64,000 nucleotides of DNA from F1-60-MAGs149 sp037133755 (GCA_037133755.1 JBAXNN010000004.1:132412-196411); one strand, 5' to 3'. Positions 8,154 through 16,605 are shown, counted from the stretch's first letter. Numbers and translations: made by a program. The notes: generated from the letters alone by a model not told the origin.

Positions 8154-8182
8154 TGAGAGAAGGTACCAGCGGCTGGTAGGGT
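8153..8182 (+). promoter_or_regulatory. Promoter of second amine oxidase, leaderless
   Basis: TTGAGA (8153-8158), an 18-bp spacer and TAGGGT (8177-8182) end 7 nt before the ATG at 8190. It is one of the better minus-35/minus-10 pairs in the window, with no Shine-Dalgarno. Confidence 0.5.
8160..8165 (-). promoter_or_regulatory. Minus-10 element of the mobA-frhB operon, leaderless
   Basis: TACCTT on the minus strand, 6 nt before the ATG at 8153. It overlaps the divergent promoter of the amine oxidase at 8190, so the two units share a 36-bp regulatory region. Confidence 0.45.
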
Positions 8183-8189
8183 CACGCGC

Positions 8190-9416
8190 ATGAAGACATG
8201 CGTGGTGATCGGGGCGGGTTGCGCTGGGCTGACGGCGGCGGATGCGCTGGTCGACGCGGGCATCGACGTGACGGTGTTGGAGGCGCGCGATCGTGTCGGC
8301 GGGCGTGTGTGGAGCGACCGCACGGCGGGTGGCGCGCTGATCGAGCGAGCGGCGGAGTTCATCACCGCTGGCTACGACGCCACCGATGCCATGGTGGAGC
8401 GACTCGGTCTCTCGTACATGGGGATGGGGATCCGCTACCCCGATCGCGAGCTGCGGCCCAACCCGGGCATCGATCGCGCCGAGGCAATCGCCGCGGCGCA
8501 TGCGGTTGAGCAGGCCGCCGCAGCCGCAGGCCCCGACGCGATGGCGCTCGACATCCTCGCCACGGTCGAGGACGACGACATCCGCGAGTTGCTCGCCAGC
8601 CGGTCGCAGAGCGCCTCATCGGTGGCGCTCGAGGAATTGCCGGCGGAGCGCCTGCGCACGGTCGGCCACCTGCTCGACGATGGCGAGACGCGCCGCGTGC
8701 AGGGCGGCAACCAGGGCATCGCCCTGCGGCTGGCTGAGGGACTCGGCGCCGCCGTGCGACTCGGCGATCCGGTTACGCGCATCGAGCACGGCCCTGACGG
8801 CGTGCGCGTCCACGCTGCGAGCGGTGTCTACGAGGCCGATGCGTGCATCGTCGCCGTGCCGCTGGCCGTCACGCAGGACATTGCGTTTGATCCACCGCTG
8901 CCCGTTGAGCGCACCGCCGCCATGGATCGCATTCCGATCGGGCAGGCGGCAAAGCTCGTGGTGCCGGCCGCCGAGGCGATTCCGCCTGCGGCAATCATGT
9001 CGACGGCCGATCGCTTCTGGGCCTACACCTCGCCCTGCGACGACGTCGGAGGCACAGTGGTGGGCTCGTGGATCGGCGGTGCGCCGGTGCTTGACGCACT
9101 GGACGTCGATGCCGGACCGACGACCTGGATCGAGCGCATTCGTGACTACTGGACCGAGTTGCCGGAGCTCGACGAGGCAGCGGTCGAGACGACGAGTTGG
9201 CGGCGCGACCACCCGTGGGCGAAGGGGTCCTACTCGGCCGTGACGGGCATTCCCGACGATCGCGATCGTCACCCGATCGGCGATGCCATCGGGCGGCTGC
9301 ACTTCGCCGGCGAGCACACGGCGCCACGCGACTGGACGGCCACCATTGAAGGTGCGATTCGCAGCGGCCAGCGTGCCGCGGGAGAAATCATCGAGACGCT
9401 CGGAGGAGCAGCATGA
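8190..9416 (+). CDS. Flavin-dependent amine oxidase (second of three)
   Basis: A 408-residue FAD enzyme. It has the N-terminal dinucleotide motif (VVIGAGCAGLTAADAL, LEARDRVGGRVWSD) and the C-terminal FAD-contact motif LHFAGEHTAPRDWTATIEGA, typical of monoamine/polyamine oxidases. Other family elements are VQGGNQGIALRLAEGLG and EADACIVAVPLAV. No export signal. The last four bases overlap the start of a small cupin gene (ATGA, 9413-9416), so the two proteins are translationally coupled and may act on the same compound. Substrate unknown. Confidence 0.8.
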   Translation: MKTCVVIGAGCAGLTAADALVDAGIDVTVLEARDRVGGRVWSDRTAGGALIERAAEFITAGYDATDAMVERLGLSYMGMGIRYPDRELRPNPGIDRAEAIAAAHAVEQAAAAAGPDAMALDILATVEDDDIRELLASRSQSASSVALEELPAERLRTVGHLLDDGETRRVQGGNQGIALRLAEGLGAAVRLGDPVTRIEHGPDGVRVHAASGVYEADACIVAVPLAVTQDIAFDPPLPVERTAAMDRIPIGQAAKLVVPAAEAIPPAAIMSTADRFWAYTSPCDDVGGTVVGSWIGGAPVLDALDVDAGPTTWIERIRDYWTELPELDEAAVETTSWRRDHPWAKGSYSAVTGIPDDRDRHPIGDAIGRLHFAGEHTAPRDWTATIEGAIRSGQRAAGEIIETLGGAA

Positions 9417-9745
9417 GCAAGGCAGTTCGATTGGCAGCAAGCGACCTCGACGCCGTCGAGGCGGTCCTCGAAGACGGCGCGATGGCCAAGACGGCCGTGG
9501 GGCTCGATTCGGGTGGTGGCCTGTCGTCGGGCGTCTGGGAGTCCGAGGCCTTCACGTGGGAGACCGACGGCTATCCCGTCGACGAGACGTGCGTGATCAT
9601 CGAGGGCGTCGTCGAGTTCCGCTACGCCGATGGCAGCATCGAGACGTACGGTCCTGGCGAGGCGTTCTCGATCAAGAAGGGCACGCCGCTGGTCTGGCAC
9701 CAGGATGGCACCGTCAAGAAATTCTTCGTGATCCGCGAGAGCTAG
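9413..9745 (+). CDS. Small cupin-domain protein
   Basis: A 110-residue single-domain cupin. The first motif region is seen around YPVDETCVIIEGVVEFRY and the second around EAFSIKKGTPLVWHQDG. The usual metal-binding His triad is incomplete: motif 1 has an Asp-Glu pair where HxH is common, and one His remains in the second motif (VWHQDG). It resembles the small EutQ/DUF861-like cupins rather than dioxygenases. The ATG overlaps the TGA of the amine oxidase. It may bind or isomerise the oxidase product; this is inference from coupling alone. Confidence 0.7.
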   Translation: MSKAVRLAASDLDAVEAVLEDGAMAKTAVGLDSGGGLSSGVWESEAFTWETDGYPVDETCVIIEGVVEFRYADGSIETYGPGEAFSIKKGTPLVWHQDGTVKKFFVIRES

Positions 9746-9776
9746 CTCCACGGACGGGCTTGCCCCTTCGCCGTCG

Positions 9777-11102
9777 TTAGGACTCGACGTAGAGCGAGGG
9801 GCGTGGCTGGCCGAGGATCGCGCGTGCCGCGTCGCGGCCCGTGCGTACCGCACCTTCCATGTAGCCCGCCGACCAATGGTCGGATCCGGCCACGTAGAAC
9901 GGTGGCTCGTGCGTCCCGTGGAGCGGGCCGACGGCCATCAGGTCGCCGGGTTCCCACAGCGTGACGTAGCCAAGCGTGTACGGATCGGTGCCCCAGTGCC
10001 GCCACAGCACGGCCTTGGCATCGACTGGCCCGCCGCACAGGCGCTCGAGGCCGTCCAGCAGGCCCTGCGTGAGCGTGCCAGGAGGTGCCGCGTCGATGTA
10101 GCCGCGCTTCTCTGGCCCGAGCAGAGAGGACAGCGTGTTCTCGCCCTGTACCCAATAGCCGCCGACTGCGTGCTCGGACACCGCGAGGCCATTCCAGCCG
10201 GCACGACGCCAGACGGGCTCGTCAAGCACCGTGACGCCCTTCGACGCCAGTGCCTGGCGTTGTCGATGCAGCGACTGCAGGCGCGCGTTCGAGAGACCGG
10301 TGATGCCGACGCGGCGCAGCGGCCCGACGGGCAGAGCGCAGACGACCGCATCGGCTGTCATGACCTCGCCACTGCCGAGCGTGACGACACATGGCGCGCC
10401 CACGTGGATCGACGCGACCGGTGCGCTGTAGAGGATGCGGCCGGCGAGTTCGGCCTCCAGCGTGTCGACGAGCACGCTCGAGCCACCCTGCACCTTGAGG
10501 TTCTCCCACTGGGAGTAGTCCGAGCTGAGCACGCCGCCCACGCCGGCGGCGGAGCGGGCCCAAGCGAGTACCGATCCGCGCTCGAGCGTGCCGTGCGCGG
10601 CCGCGAGCGCCTCGGCCTCGAACACGCGGTACGCCATCCACGTCGGCTCGAGCGAGCGGATCAGCGCCCCGACGGAGAGGCGATCAAGGCGGGCTGCGTC
10701 CGGGTGCGACCACGGGTTGGCCGGGTCGACGGTCGCTGCAATCTGCAGCATCTCCTCCTGAAGGCGCGTGAAGCTCGCGAGGTCGGCCTCGGTCAGCCAT
10801 CCCTCGCCGATGTGCGCGCCCTCGAGCATGTCGTAGCCGTTCTCGCCAGGCTCATCGGTGTAGCTCGGCACGATCTCGAGGCCGAGCTCGGCGGCGAGTT
10901 CGAGGTATCCGTGGTGGACGGTGCCGACGATCTCGCCACCCATCTGCAGCACGCGGCCATCGTCGAACTCCATGCCCTCGACACGTCCGCCGACGCGCGC
11001 CCGCGCCTCAACCAGGACGACGTCAGTGCCCGCGCGCGCGAGGTCGCGGGCACAGGCGAGGCCGCCGAGCCCTCCTCCGACAACGATCACATCCGACTTC
11101 AT
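9777..11102 (-). CDS. Flavin-dependent amine oxidase (third of three)
   Basis: About 441 residues with VIVVGGGLGGLACARDLARAG, LVEARARVGGRVEGM and a C-terminal FAD-contact region near GPLHGTHEPPFYVAGSDHW. Start chosen at ATG 11102 because GGAGG at 11110-11114 is correctly spaced (7 nt); a TTG two codons upstream is less likely. The FAD domain and substrate domain appear complete. It converges on the cupin gene with a 31-bp gap and is followed upstream by a PHP-family gene 29 bp away on the same strand, perhaps one transcript. Substrate not predictable. Confidence 0.8.
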   Translation of the reverse strand: MKSDVIVVGGGLGGLACARDLARAGTDVVLVEARARVGGRVEGMEFDDGRVLQMGGEIVGTVHHGYLELAAELGLEIVPSYTDEPGENGYDMLEGAHIGEGWLTEADLASFTRLQEEMLQIAATVDPANPWSHPDAARLDRLSVGALIRSLEPTWMAYRVFEAEALAAAHGTLERGSVLAWARSAAGVGGVLSSDYSQWENLKVQGGSSVLVDTLEAELAGRILYSAPVASIHVGAPCVVTLGSGEVMTADAVVCALPVGPLRRVGITGLSNARLQSLHRQRQALASKGVTVLDEPVWRRAGWNGLAVSEHAVGGYWVQGENTLSSLLGPEKRGYIDAAPPGTLTQGLLDGLERLCGGPVDAKAVLWRHWGTDPYTLGYVTLWEPGDLMAVGPLHGTHEPPFYVAGSDHWSAGYMEGAVRTGRDAARAILGQPRPSLYVES

Positions 11103-11131
11103 CTCCAAGCCTCCATCAATCGATTTGTCGC

Positions 11132-12076
11132 TCAGCGAAACGCGGTGCGCTCACCGGGTAGCGGAAAGGGGTTCGACCAGGCGCGGCCGCCATCGGCCGC
11201 GGTCACGCCGATTCGCGCCCACTCCCAGTATTCGGGAGCGTCGAAGCGCGCTGCGGTGATTAGGCCGTCGCCTGAGCGCTCGATGATCTCGCCGCGGTAG
11301 CTCGAGATCGAGGCGTCGGCGTTGACGCGCCCACCGTCCCACGCGCCGGAGTGCAGCGCCACGGACGTGGCCGGCGAGCAGTGCACGACGACGCCACCGT
11401 CGACGCGCTCGAGGCGCAGGAGCTCGGGGCCGGTGGTGGAGTAGAACGCGCCAGAGCGCAGCGCGTCGAGCACCGCCTCGCGTGTGCGCGACGCGGCTTT
11501 CACGATTGTCCAGCCGAGACCGGCGTCGCTGCCGTTCGCACTCGTTGCCTGATGCGCATCGTCGGTGGCAATGCCCTTGGCTGCGCCACCCAGCTGCTTG
11601 ATCTGGTCCCACTGCACCTCGGAGAGGCCGTTGCCCTGCTGAGCCTCACAGCCACCGTTGAACACCTCGAGGCCCGACAGCGCCGGCGCACTCAGATAGT
11701 CGTCGGCCGTGAGGCTGCTCCAGCGCGGATGCGCGAGGTACGCCACACCGCCGTGATCGACGATCCACTGCGCGCACGCTGCAATCGTGTCGAACTCCTC
11801 GCGTGGCTCGGGTAGCTCAGCAATACCGAGGGCCAGCACCTCGGCTTCGAACGGCGCGCGATCGAGCTTCGACGACAGCTCGCTCCCAGGGATCATCAAC
11901 ATCGAGTCGGAAGTGCCACGGGTGATCAGCCAGTGGTCGGTGATCACGAGCACGTCGCAGCCGGCTTCTTCGTAGTGCGCGACGAGCTCCTCGATGGTCG
12001 GCTCGCCGTCAGATTGGTCGGTGTGGCAGTGCAGCTGGCAACGCAGCCACTCGCCCGGAGCTTCGAACGGATTCAT
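11132..12076 (-). CDS. PHP-domain metal-dependent phosphoesterase family protein
   Basis: A 314-residue protein. The PHP metal-binding motifs are recognisable: QLHCHTDQSDG (HxH...D), CDVLVITDHW (DH), a conserved Glu in IPGSELSSKL, YLAHPRW and GIATDDAH. These residues bind two or three metal ions in histidinol phosphatase, DNA polymerase PHP domains and many uncharacterised phosphoesterases. The C-terminal third (from about residue 205) is beta-rich and outside the core PHP fold. It precedes the third amine oxidase by 29 bp on the same strand. Function beyond metal-dependent hydrolysis is unknown. Confidence 0.75.
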   Translation of the reverse strand: MNPFEAPGEWLRCQLHCHTDQSDGEPTIEELVAHYEEAGCDVLVITDHWLITRGTSDSMLMIPGSELSSKLDRAPFEAEVLALGIAELPEPREEFDTIAACAQWIVDHGGVAYLAHPRWSSLTADDYLSAPALSGLEVFNGGCEAQQGNGLSEVQWDQIKQLGGAAKGIATDDAHQATSANGSDAGLGWTIVKAASRTREAVLDALRSGAFYSTTGPELLRLERVDGGVVVHCSPATSVALHSGAWDGGRVNADASISSYRGEIIERSGDGLITAARFDAPEYWEWARIGVTAADGGRAWSNPFPLPGERTAFR

Positions 12077-12083
12077 GCTTGCG

Positions 12084-12089
12084 AACGTA
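12084..12089 (-). promoter_or_regulatory. Minus-10 element of PHP gene, leaderless
   Basis: TACGTT on the minus strand ends 7 nt before the ATG at 12076; no ribosome binding site between. Confidence 0.4.
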
Positions 12090-12106
12090 GCACGCTGTTT
12101 GCGCAG

Positions 12107-12496
12107 TCAGACTCTGATGACATCGAGTCGCGGCACGTCGTCGTAGTCAGCGTCTTGCGTGACCACGGGGACGCCGAGATGGATTGCGGTCGCCGCAATC
12201 CACGCATCGTTGCCCGGCATGCGACGCTCCTGCTCGCGCAACTCGATGTGCAGGCGAGCCCAGGCGAACGCGACCTCTTCGTCGATGGGAATCGGGGAGG
12301 CGCGCCTGGCGGTCATAAGGGTTGTCATCCGCTGGTCTCGCGCCTCGCTGGTGCGGGCGGTGTGAATGCCGGCGCGCAGCTCACCGACGGTGATCACCGA
12401 GACGCCGACGCGCTCCGGAATCTCCTCACGTCGGATGTCACGCCCCGACTCGAGCGCGATGAAGATGCTCGTGTCGAGGACGGCCTCTACCTCCAC
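12107..12496 (-). CDS. vapC: PIN-domain toxin of a VapBC-type pair
   Basis: A 129-residue PIN-domain protein. The acidic metal-binding residues are visible in order: Asp in AVLDTSIFIALESG, Glu in ITVGELRAG, Asp in PGNDAWIAATA and Asp in VVTQDADYDD. VapC toxins are magnesium-dependent RNases that cleave tRNA or rRNA. GTG start at 12496; the gene overlaps the end of the antitoxin gene by 10 bp, the usual coupling in this class. All catalytic acids are present, so it should be active unless neutralised. Confidence 0.85.
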   Translation of the reverse strand: MEVEAVLDTSIFIALESGRDIRREEIPERVGVSVITVGELRAGIHTARTSEARDQRMTTLMTARRASPIPIDEEVAFAWARLHIELREQERRMPGNDAWIAATAIHLGVPVVTQDADYDDVPRLDVIRV

Positions 12497-12741
12497 GGCA
12501 TGTCGTCCGTGGTCTCGGGAAAGAGCTCATCGAGCTCGGCGGCGAGCGCGGGATCCGCTCGATTGCGGGCCAGCAAGTCGAGGAAGACGTCGCGCTGCAG
12601 CGAGCGGGGACGGTCGTCGAGCGGCGACACACGCGCCACGGGGATTCCGTCGACCGTGATCAGCACCTCCTCGCCCGCCCGGACGCGGTCAAGCAGTTGA
12701 CGCGTGTGATTGCGCAGTTCACGCGAGGCGATCGTGCTCAT
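12487..12741 (-). CDS. Phd/YefM-family antitoxin of the VapBC-type pair
   Basis: An 84-residue antitoxin beginning MSTIASRELRNHTRQLLDRV, with the N-terminal Phd/YefM DNA-binding fold (ITVDGIPVARVSPL) and a C-terminal toxin-wrapping tail rich in Leu and acids (RADPALAAELDELFPE). Such antitoxins repress their own operon together with the toxin. ATG at 12741 chosen because family similarity begins there; an ATG at 12759 would add six unsupported residues. It diverges from a DtxR-like regulator at 12803. Confidence 0.8.
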   Translation of the reverse strand: MSTIASRELRNHTRQLLDRVRAGEEVLITVDGIPVARVSPLDDRPRSLQRDVFLDLLARNRADPALAAELDELFPETTDDMPWR

Positions 12742-12790
12742 GCCACAACCGTAGCACATGACCTACAGCACGACCTTGGCAGCCGCGCTC

Positions 12791-12796
12791 TACGCT
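12791..12796 (+). promoter_or_regulatory. Minus-10 element of DtxR-like gene, leaderless
   Basis: TACGCT ends exactly 6 nt before the ATG at 12803, supporting that start over the in-frame ATG at 12758. The TTGGCA at 12776 is too close to be its minus-35. Confidence 0.4.
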
Positions 12797-12802
12797 TCAC
12801 GT

Positions 12803-13237
12803 ATGGCCGATGACATCACGCAGATTGCGGGCGCCGATCAGGAAGCGGTCGAACGCTCGTGCGCCGACGTCACCACGGGCGAGGCGCGCTATCTGATGGC
12901 GCTGCTCGACATGCAGCGCGAGGCCGGAGAGAACGGGCCGTCGCAGGCCAGCCTTGCTCGACACCTCAACGTCTCGGCGCCGACGGCGCTCGAGATGCTG
13001 CGCCGCCTCCGCACGATGGGCCTCGTACAAGAGGAGAAGGTCCGGCTCACGCCCGTGGGCACCAGCGCCGCGCTCGTGCTCAGCACGCGCCGTCGCGCCG
13101 CGCTCGCGATCATGCAGGACGTGCTTGGGCTTGAGGGCGAGGACGCCGAGCACGAGGCCGCGTGGCTCGCGGCCAGTGCCTCACCGGTGCTCGGGCGCCA
13201 CCTGATCTCCTGGCGCGCGCACGGTACGACGAACTAG
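12803..13237 (+). CDS. DtxR/MntR-like transcriptional regulator lacking canonical metal ligands
   Basis: About 144 residues. A winged helix-turn-helix (ARYLMALLDMQREAG, ASLARHLNVSAPTALEML, GLVQEEKVRLTPVGTSAA) is followed by a DtxR-type dimerisation helix region (VLSTRRRAALAIMQDVLGL). In DtxR/IdeR the next helices carry the metal ligands in a pattern H-x-x-E-A-C-x-x-E-H. The aligned stretch here reads EHEAAWLAASAS, so Cys, Glu and His ligands are replaced by Ala, and the ancillary-site His/Glu are Arg/Ala. It may bind DNA without metal control, or be a MarR-like offshoot. Its TAG stop shares CTAG with the convergent LLM gene. Confidence 0.65.
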   Translation: MADDITQIAGADQEAVERSCADVTTGEARYLMALLDMQREAGENGPSQASLARHLNVSAPTALEMLRRLRTMGLVQEEKVRLTPVGTSAALVLSTRRRAALAIMQDVLGLEGEDAEHEAAWLAASASPVLGRHLISWRAHGTTN

Positions 13238-14292
13238 ACCGTCGCCGCAGCCGCCTCGCGCTTGGCCACTTCGGCGCGCACGCGTGGCGCGACCTGCTTG
13301 CCGAGCAACTCGATGCTGCGCAGCGTTGCCTCGTGCTGGCTCGGTGCGGCGCTCATCTTCATCAGAAAGCGCGTGTTGCCGAACACCGCGTGGTAGTCGA
13401 GCAGCTTCTCGACGACGTCGTCGACCGAGCCAATCAGCAGCGCGCCGCCCGGGGCGCACTCGTAGTCGTAGTGGTCGCGGCCGCGCGGCTGCCAGCCGCG
13501 CTCGCGCCCGATGGTGTTCATCATCCCGTTGTACGTCGGGTAGACGAGGTCCTGCGCCTCTTGCGTCGACTCGCCGACGAACCCGTGCGCGTTGATGCCG
13601 AGCTGGAGCTCGGCCGGGTCGTGGACAAACTCCTCCCACGCCTTGCGGTAGAGGCGCGTCATCGGCTCGAAGTGGCGGAACTCGCCGCCGATGATGGCGA
13701 GCGCCAGCGGCAGCTTGAGGCCGGCCGCGCGCACCGCCGACTGTGGCGTGCCGCCGATCGCGATCCAGACAGGCAGAGGCTCCTGGTACGCGCGCGGGTA
13801 GACCTCGCGGCCGTCGATCGAGGGGCGGTGGACGCCCTCGTGCGTGACGACGGTGTGCTCGCGGACGTTGAGCAGCAACTCGAGCTTCTCCGCGAAGATG
13901 TCGTCGTACTGGGCGAGGTCCTGGCCGAACAGCGGGAACGATTCGATGAACGAGCCGCGCCCCGCCATGATCTCGGCTCGCCCCCGCGAGAGCTGGTCGA
14001 TCGTTGCGAACTGCTGATAGACGCGGATCGGATCTTCCGAGCCGAGCACCGTGACGCCGCTGGACAGGCGGATGCGCTCGGTGCGCGTTGCGGCAGCGGC
14101 GAGGATGGTGGAGGGGGACGAGATGGAGAAGTCGAGGCGATGGTGCTCGCCGACGGCGAACACGTCGAGGCCCGAGGCATCGGCGACCTCGATTTCCTCG
14201 AGCAGGTTGCGGATGCGCGTGCCCTGGTCGATGCGCTCGCCGGTAGCCGCATCGGGCATCGAGTCGCCGAAGTTGTAGAGACCAATCTGCAT
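13234..14292 (-). CDS. LLM-class flavin-dependent oxidoreductase (luciferase-like)
   Basis: A 352-residue bacterial-luciferase-like (TIM barrel) protein: MQIGLYNFGDSMPDAATG, VFAVGEHHRLDFSISSP, IRLSSGVTVLGSEDPIRVYQ, GRAEIMAGRGSF and PVWIAIGGTPQSAVRAAGL. LLM enzymes use FMN or F420 for monooxygenation or hydride transfer; the EHH segment and the glycine-rich segment are the usual flavin-contact sites. ATG at 14292 starts the recognisable barrel strand. An F420-type cofactor is possible given the FrhB homologue nearby, but the sequence does not settle it. The stop shares CTAG with the DtxR-like gene. Confidence 0.85.
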   Translation of the reverse strand: MQIGLYNFGDSMPDAATGERIDQGTRIRNLLEEIEVADASGLDVFAVGEHHRLDFSISSPSTILAAAATRTERIRLSSGVTVLGSEDPIRVYQQFATIDQLSRGRAEIMAGRGSFIESFPLFGQDLAQYDDIFAEKLELLLNVREHTVVTHEGVHRPSIDGREVYPRAYQEPLPVWIAIGGTPQSAVRAAGLKLPLALAIIGGEFRHFEPMTRLYRKAWEEFVHDPAELQLGINAHGFVGESTQEAQDLVYPTYNGMMNTIGRERGWQPRGRDHYDYECAPGGALLIGSVDDVVEKLLDYHAVFGNTRFLMKMSAAPSQHEATLRSIELLGKQVAPRVRAEVAKREAAAATV

Positions 14293-14323
14293 GGCACGAG
14301 CATCAACGTCAGTGGCAGCGGGA

Positions 14324-14353
14324 TTGTTCCCGAGCGCCACTGGCGGATAGCAT
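14324..14353 (+). promoter_or_regulatory. Promoter of polysaccharide deacetylase gene, leaderless
   Basis: TTGTTC (14324-14329), 18-bp spacer, TAGCAT (14348-14353), then 6 nt to the GTG at 14360. It lies in the divergent region upstream of the LLM gene. Confidence 0.4.
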
Positions 14354-14359
14354 GGTGCG

Positions 14360-15274
14360 GTGATCCCCGACGACGTCCGCGCGCGCGACCTGATCGGCTT
14401 CGGCTCCGAGCCGCCGGCGTTTGCATGGCCGGACGACGCAACGGTCGTTGTCAACCTCGTGGTCGTGTACGAGGAGGGCTCCGAGGCCTCGGCCCGTTGG
14501 GACGACGCACGCAACGAGGGCTGGGGCGAGTACCCGAGCGAGGGGCCGCAGCCGCCGCTCCTCGATCACGGCACCGAGGGGCACTACGACTACGGCAGTC
14601 GCGCCGGCATCTGGCGCCTCGCGCGCCTGATCGACGAGGCCCGCGTGCCCGCGACGGTATCCGCGACCGCCACTGCGCTCGAGCTGAACCCCGCCGTCGC
14701 CGAATGGATGAATACGCGCGGCCACGATCTGCTCGGCCATGGCTGGCGCTGGCTGCCGCCGTGGAGCATGGATGAGGCGACCGAGCGCGACCATCTCGCC
14801 CAGGCCATCGCGACGTACGTGCGTGTGTGTGGTCGTCGCCCGCTCGGCTGGAACAGCCCGTATTCGGCGAGCGATGCCACGCGGCGCCTGCTGGTCGATG
14901 AGGGGGGCTTTCTCTACGACTCCGACCCGTGCGCCGACGATGTGCCGTACTACGTCGAAACCGGTGGAGCCCCGCTGCTCGTCGTGCCGTACTCGAAGAC
15001 GTACAACGACAGTCGGTATCTCGCCAGCCCCGGGTTTGGCAGCCCGCGCGATCACCTCGACCTGCTGGTGATGGGCCTCGACGAGCTCGTCCGCGAGGCA
15101 CGCCCGGCGATGATGACCGTCGTGGTGCACGCGCGCTGGACGGGGCAGGCAGCACGCGCTGCTGCGTTGCGGGCCTTTCTCGAGCACGCTGTGTCGGCAC
15201 CGGGCGTCGCGTTCATGCGCCGCGACGACATCGCGCGCTGGTGGCTCGAGCAGTACCCGCCGAGCGCGGGCTAG
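14360..15274 (+). CDS. Polysaccharide deacetylase family protein (PuuE/allantoinase-like type)
   Basis: A 304-residue NodB-fold carbohydrate esterase relative. It shows VVVNLVVVYEEGSEAS where classic members have the TFDDG strand, a second motif GHDLLGHGWRWLP, RPLGWNSPYS, and a late YRRDD-like segment (FMRRDDIARWW). This pattern matches the subgroup that includes cofactor-independent allantoinase PuuE and imidase-like deacylases more than peptidoglycan deacetylases. No signal peptide, so an intracellular amide hydrolase is likely. GTG start at 14360 behind a leaderless promoter. It converges on a PLP decarboxylase with a shared CTAG stop. Confidence 0.75.
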   Translation: MIPDDVRARDLIGFGSEPPAFAWPDDATVVVNLVVVYEEGSEASARWDDARNEGWGEYPSEGPQPPLLDHGTEGHYDYGSRAGIWRLARLIDEARVPATVSATATALELNPAVAEWMNTRGHDLLGHGWRWLPPWSMDEATERDHLAQAIATYVRVCGRRPLGWNSPYSASDATRRLLVDEGGFLYDSDPCADDVPYYVETGGAPLLVVPYSKTYNDSRYLASPGFGSPRDHLDLLVMGLDELVREARPAMMTVVVHARWTGQAARAAALRAFLEHAVSAPGVAFMRRDDIARWWLEQYPPSAG

Positions 15275-16599
15275 GTCAGCTCGGCGAGGGTGTCGGCAAG
15301 CGCATCGACGACGCCTGCGTGTTCAGGCTTCATCAGCGTCGAGCGCAGCACCATGACGGTGGGCTGATCTGCCTCGAGGTGAAGGTCGTCGGCGTTGACA
15401 CTGAGCTTTGCGACGTGCCAGCCGCGCTCGGCCAGGCGGTCGAACGCGACGTCGGTCGCGGCGCTGACACCGGAGGCCGTCGTGCCGTTGCGGTGCCAGC
15501 AGACGATGTCGAGATCGGGGTCGAGCACGAGCGTCCAGCCATCGAGTCCGCGAATGCGCTCGGCTAGTCGCAGCGCCGCCGACCGCGCACCGGCCAGATG
15601 GCTGCCGAGCCCGTCACGCGTGAGCGGCAGCGCGCGCAGCGTTGCCCACAGCGCCGCGGCCGAGGCACCTGAGCGCGAGCACTCGAGGCTGATCTCGCCC
15701 GGGTGGAGGTCGTCGCTCGTGAAGTACGTGTACGGCGAGTCGTGCTTGTACAGGCGACCGACGTCGGGGTCGCGGAAGATGATGCACCCACAGCCGTAGG
15801 GCTGTAGGCCGTGCTTATGCGGGTCGATCGCGATCGAATCGGCGCGGGACAGAGCATCGAACGGCGCGCGCTCGACGCCCGGCGTGCCGCCGTCGGCGAG
15901 CAGCGCAAAGAAGCCGCCGTACGCCGCATCGACATGCAGGCGCGCGTCGTACTGTTGGCAGAGGTCGGCGATGCGATCAACGCGATCGACCATCCCGAGC
16001 CCGGTCGAGCCGAGCGTCGCGACGACGGTGCCCACACCGCCGGCCTGGAGGCGCTCCTCCAGCGCGGCGAGGTCGAGCGTGCCGTGCCCCGTTGCGGGCG
16101 CCGTTTCATGGCGCGCCCCGACGACCTCGGAGATGCGTGCGTGGGTGTAGTGCGCCTGCGCACCGGACAGCACGACCTTGTCGGGATGCAGGCTGCGGGC
16201 CACCCAGAGCGCCTCGAGGTTCGCGATCGTGCCCGACGCCGTCAGGTGCGAGAGATGCGTCTCGTGGTGGAGCATCTGTGCGATCTGATCGACCGCCTCG
16301 CGCTCGAGGTGCGCGGTGGCGGGCCCACCGTCGAACGCGTGGTTGTTCGAGTTGAGCAGCATCGCCATCGCGTAGCCCGCCCACGCCACGGGGTGCGGCG
16401 GCTTGAGCATCTGGCCGAGGTACTGCGGATCGGCGAACGGGTAGGACTCTCCGAGTCGCTCAGCCAGCGCATCCAGGGCCTCGCTCCACGCGGCGGGCAT
16501 GTCGCCGCGGTCATGCAGCAGCGATCCGAGCGGCAGCAACTCGGCTGCACGGCGGTGCAGGCGGGCAGCCTCGTCGGCGGGCAGATTCGGCTCGGTCAT
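15271..16599 (-). CDS. Pyridoxal-phosphate-dependent group II decarboxylase
   Basis: A 442-residue fold-type I PLP enzyme. The PLP lysine is in SIAIDPHKHGLQPYGCGC, the cofactor-ring Asp in LHVDAAYGGFFALL, and the substrate/phosphate region in HLTASGTIANLEALWVAR. It belongs to the glutamate/tyrosine/aromatic amino acid decarboxylase group (or a related sulphinoalanine/diaminobutyrate type), removing CO2 from an amino acid to give an amine. Cytoplasmic. ATG at 16599 with TACGAT 6 nt upstream. An amine product could feed the nearby amine oxidases, but this is inferred from proximity only. Confidence 0.8.
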   Translation of the reverse strand: MTEPNLPADEAARLHRRAAELLPLGSLLHDRGDMPAAWSEALDALAERLGESYPFADPQYLGQMLKPPHPVAWAGYAMAMLLNSNNHAFDGGPATAHLEREAVDQIAQMLHHETHLSHLTASGTIANLEALWVARSLHPDKVVLSGAQAHYTHARISEVVGARHETAPATGHGTLDLAALEERLQAGGVGTVVATLGSTGLGMVDRVDRIADLCQQYDARLHVDAAYGGFFALLADGGTPGVERAPFDALSRADSIAIDPHKHGLQPYGCGCIIFRDPDVGRLYKHDSPYTYFTSDDLHPGEISLECSRSGASAAALWATLRALPLTRDGLGSHLAGARSAALRLAERIRGLDGWTLVLDPDLDIVCWHRNGTTASGVSAATDVAFDRLAERGWHVAKLSVNADDLHLEADQPTVMVLRSTLMKPEHAGVVDALADTLAELT

Positions 16600-16605
16600 G
16601 TGGGC

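Noticed and set aside
12776..12796. TTGGCA as minus-35 of the DtxR-like gene promoter
   Set aside because: Only 9 bp separate it from the TACGCT minus-10; the usual spacing is 16-18 bp.
13162..14775. Long plus-strand open frame of 537 codons
   Set aside because: It is antisense to the LLM oxidoreductase, has Arg/Ala/Val-rich composition typical of high-GC shadow frames, and no recognisable domain.
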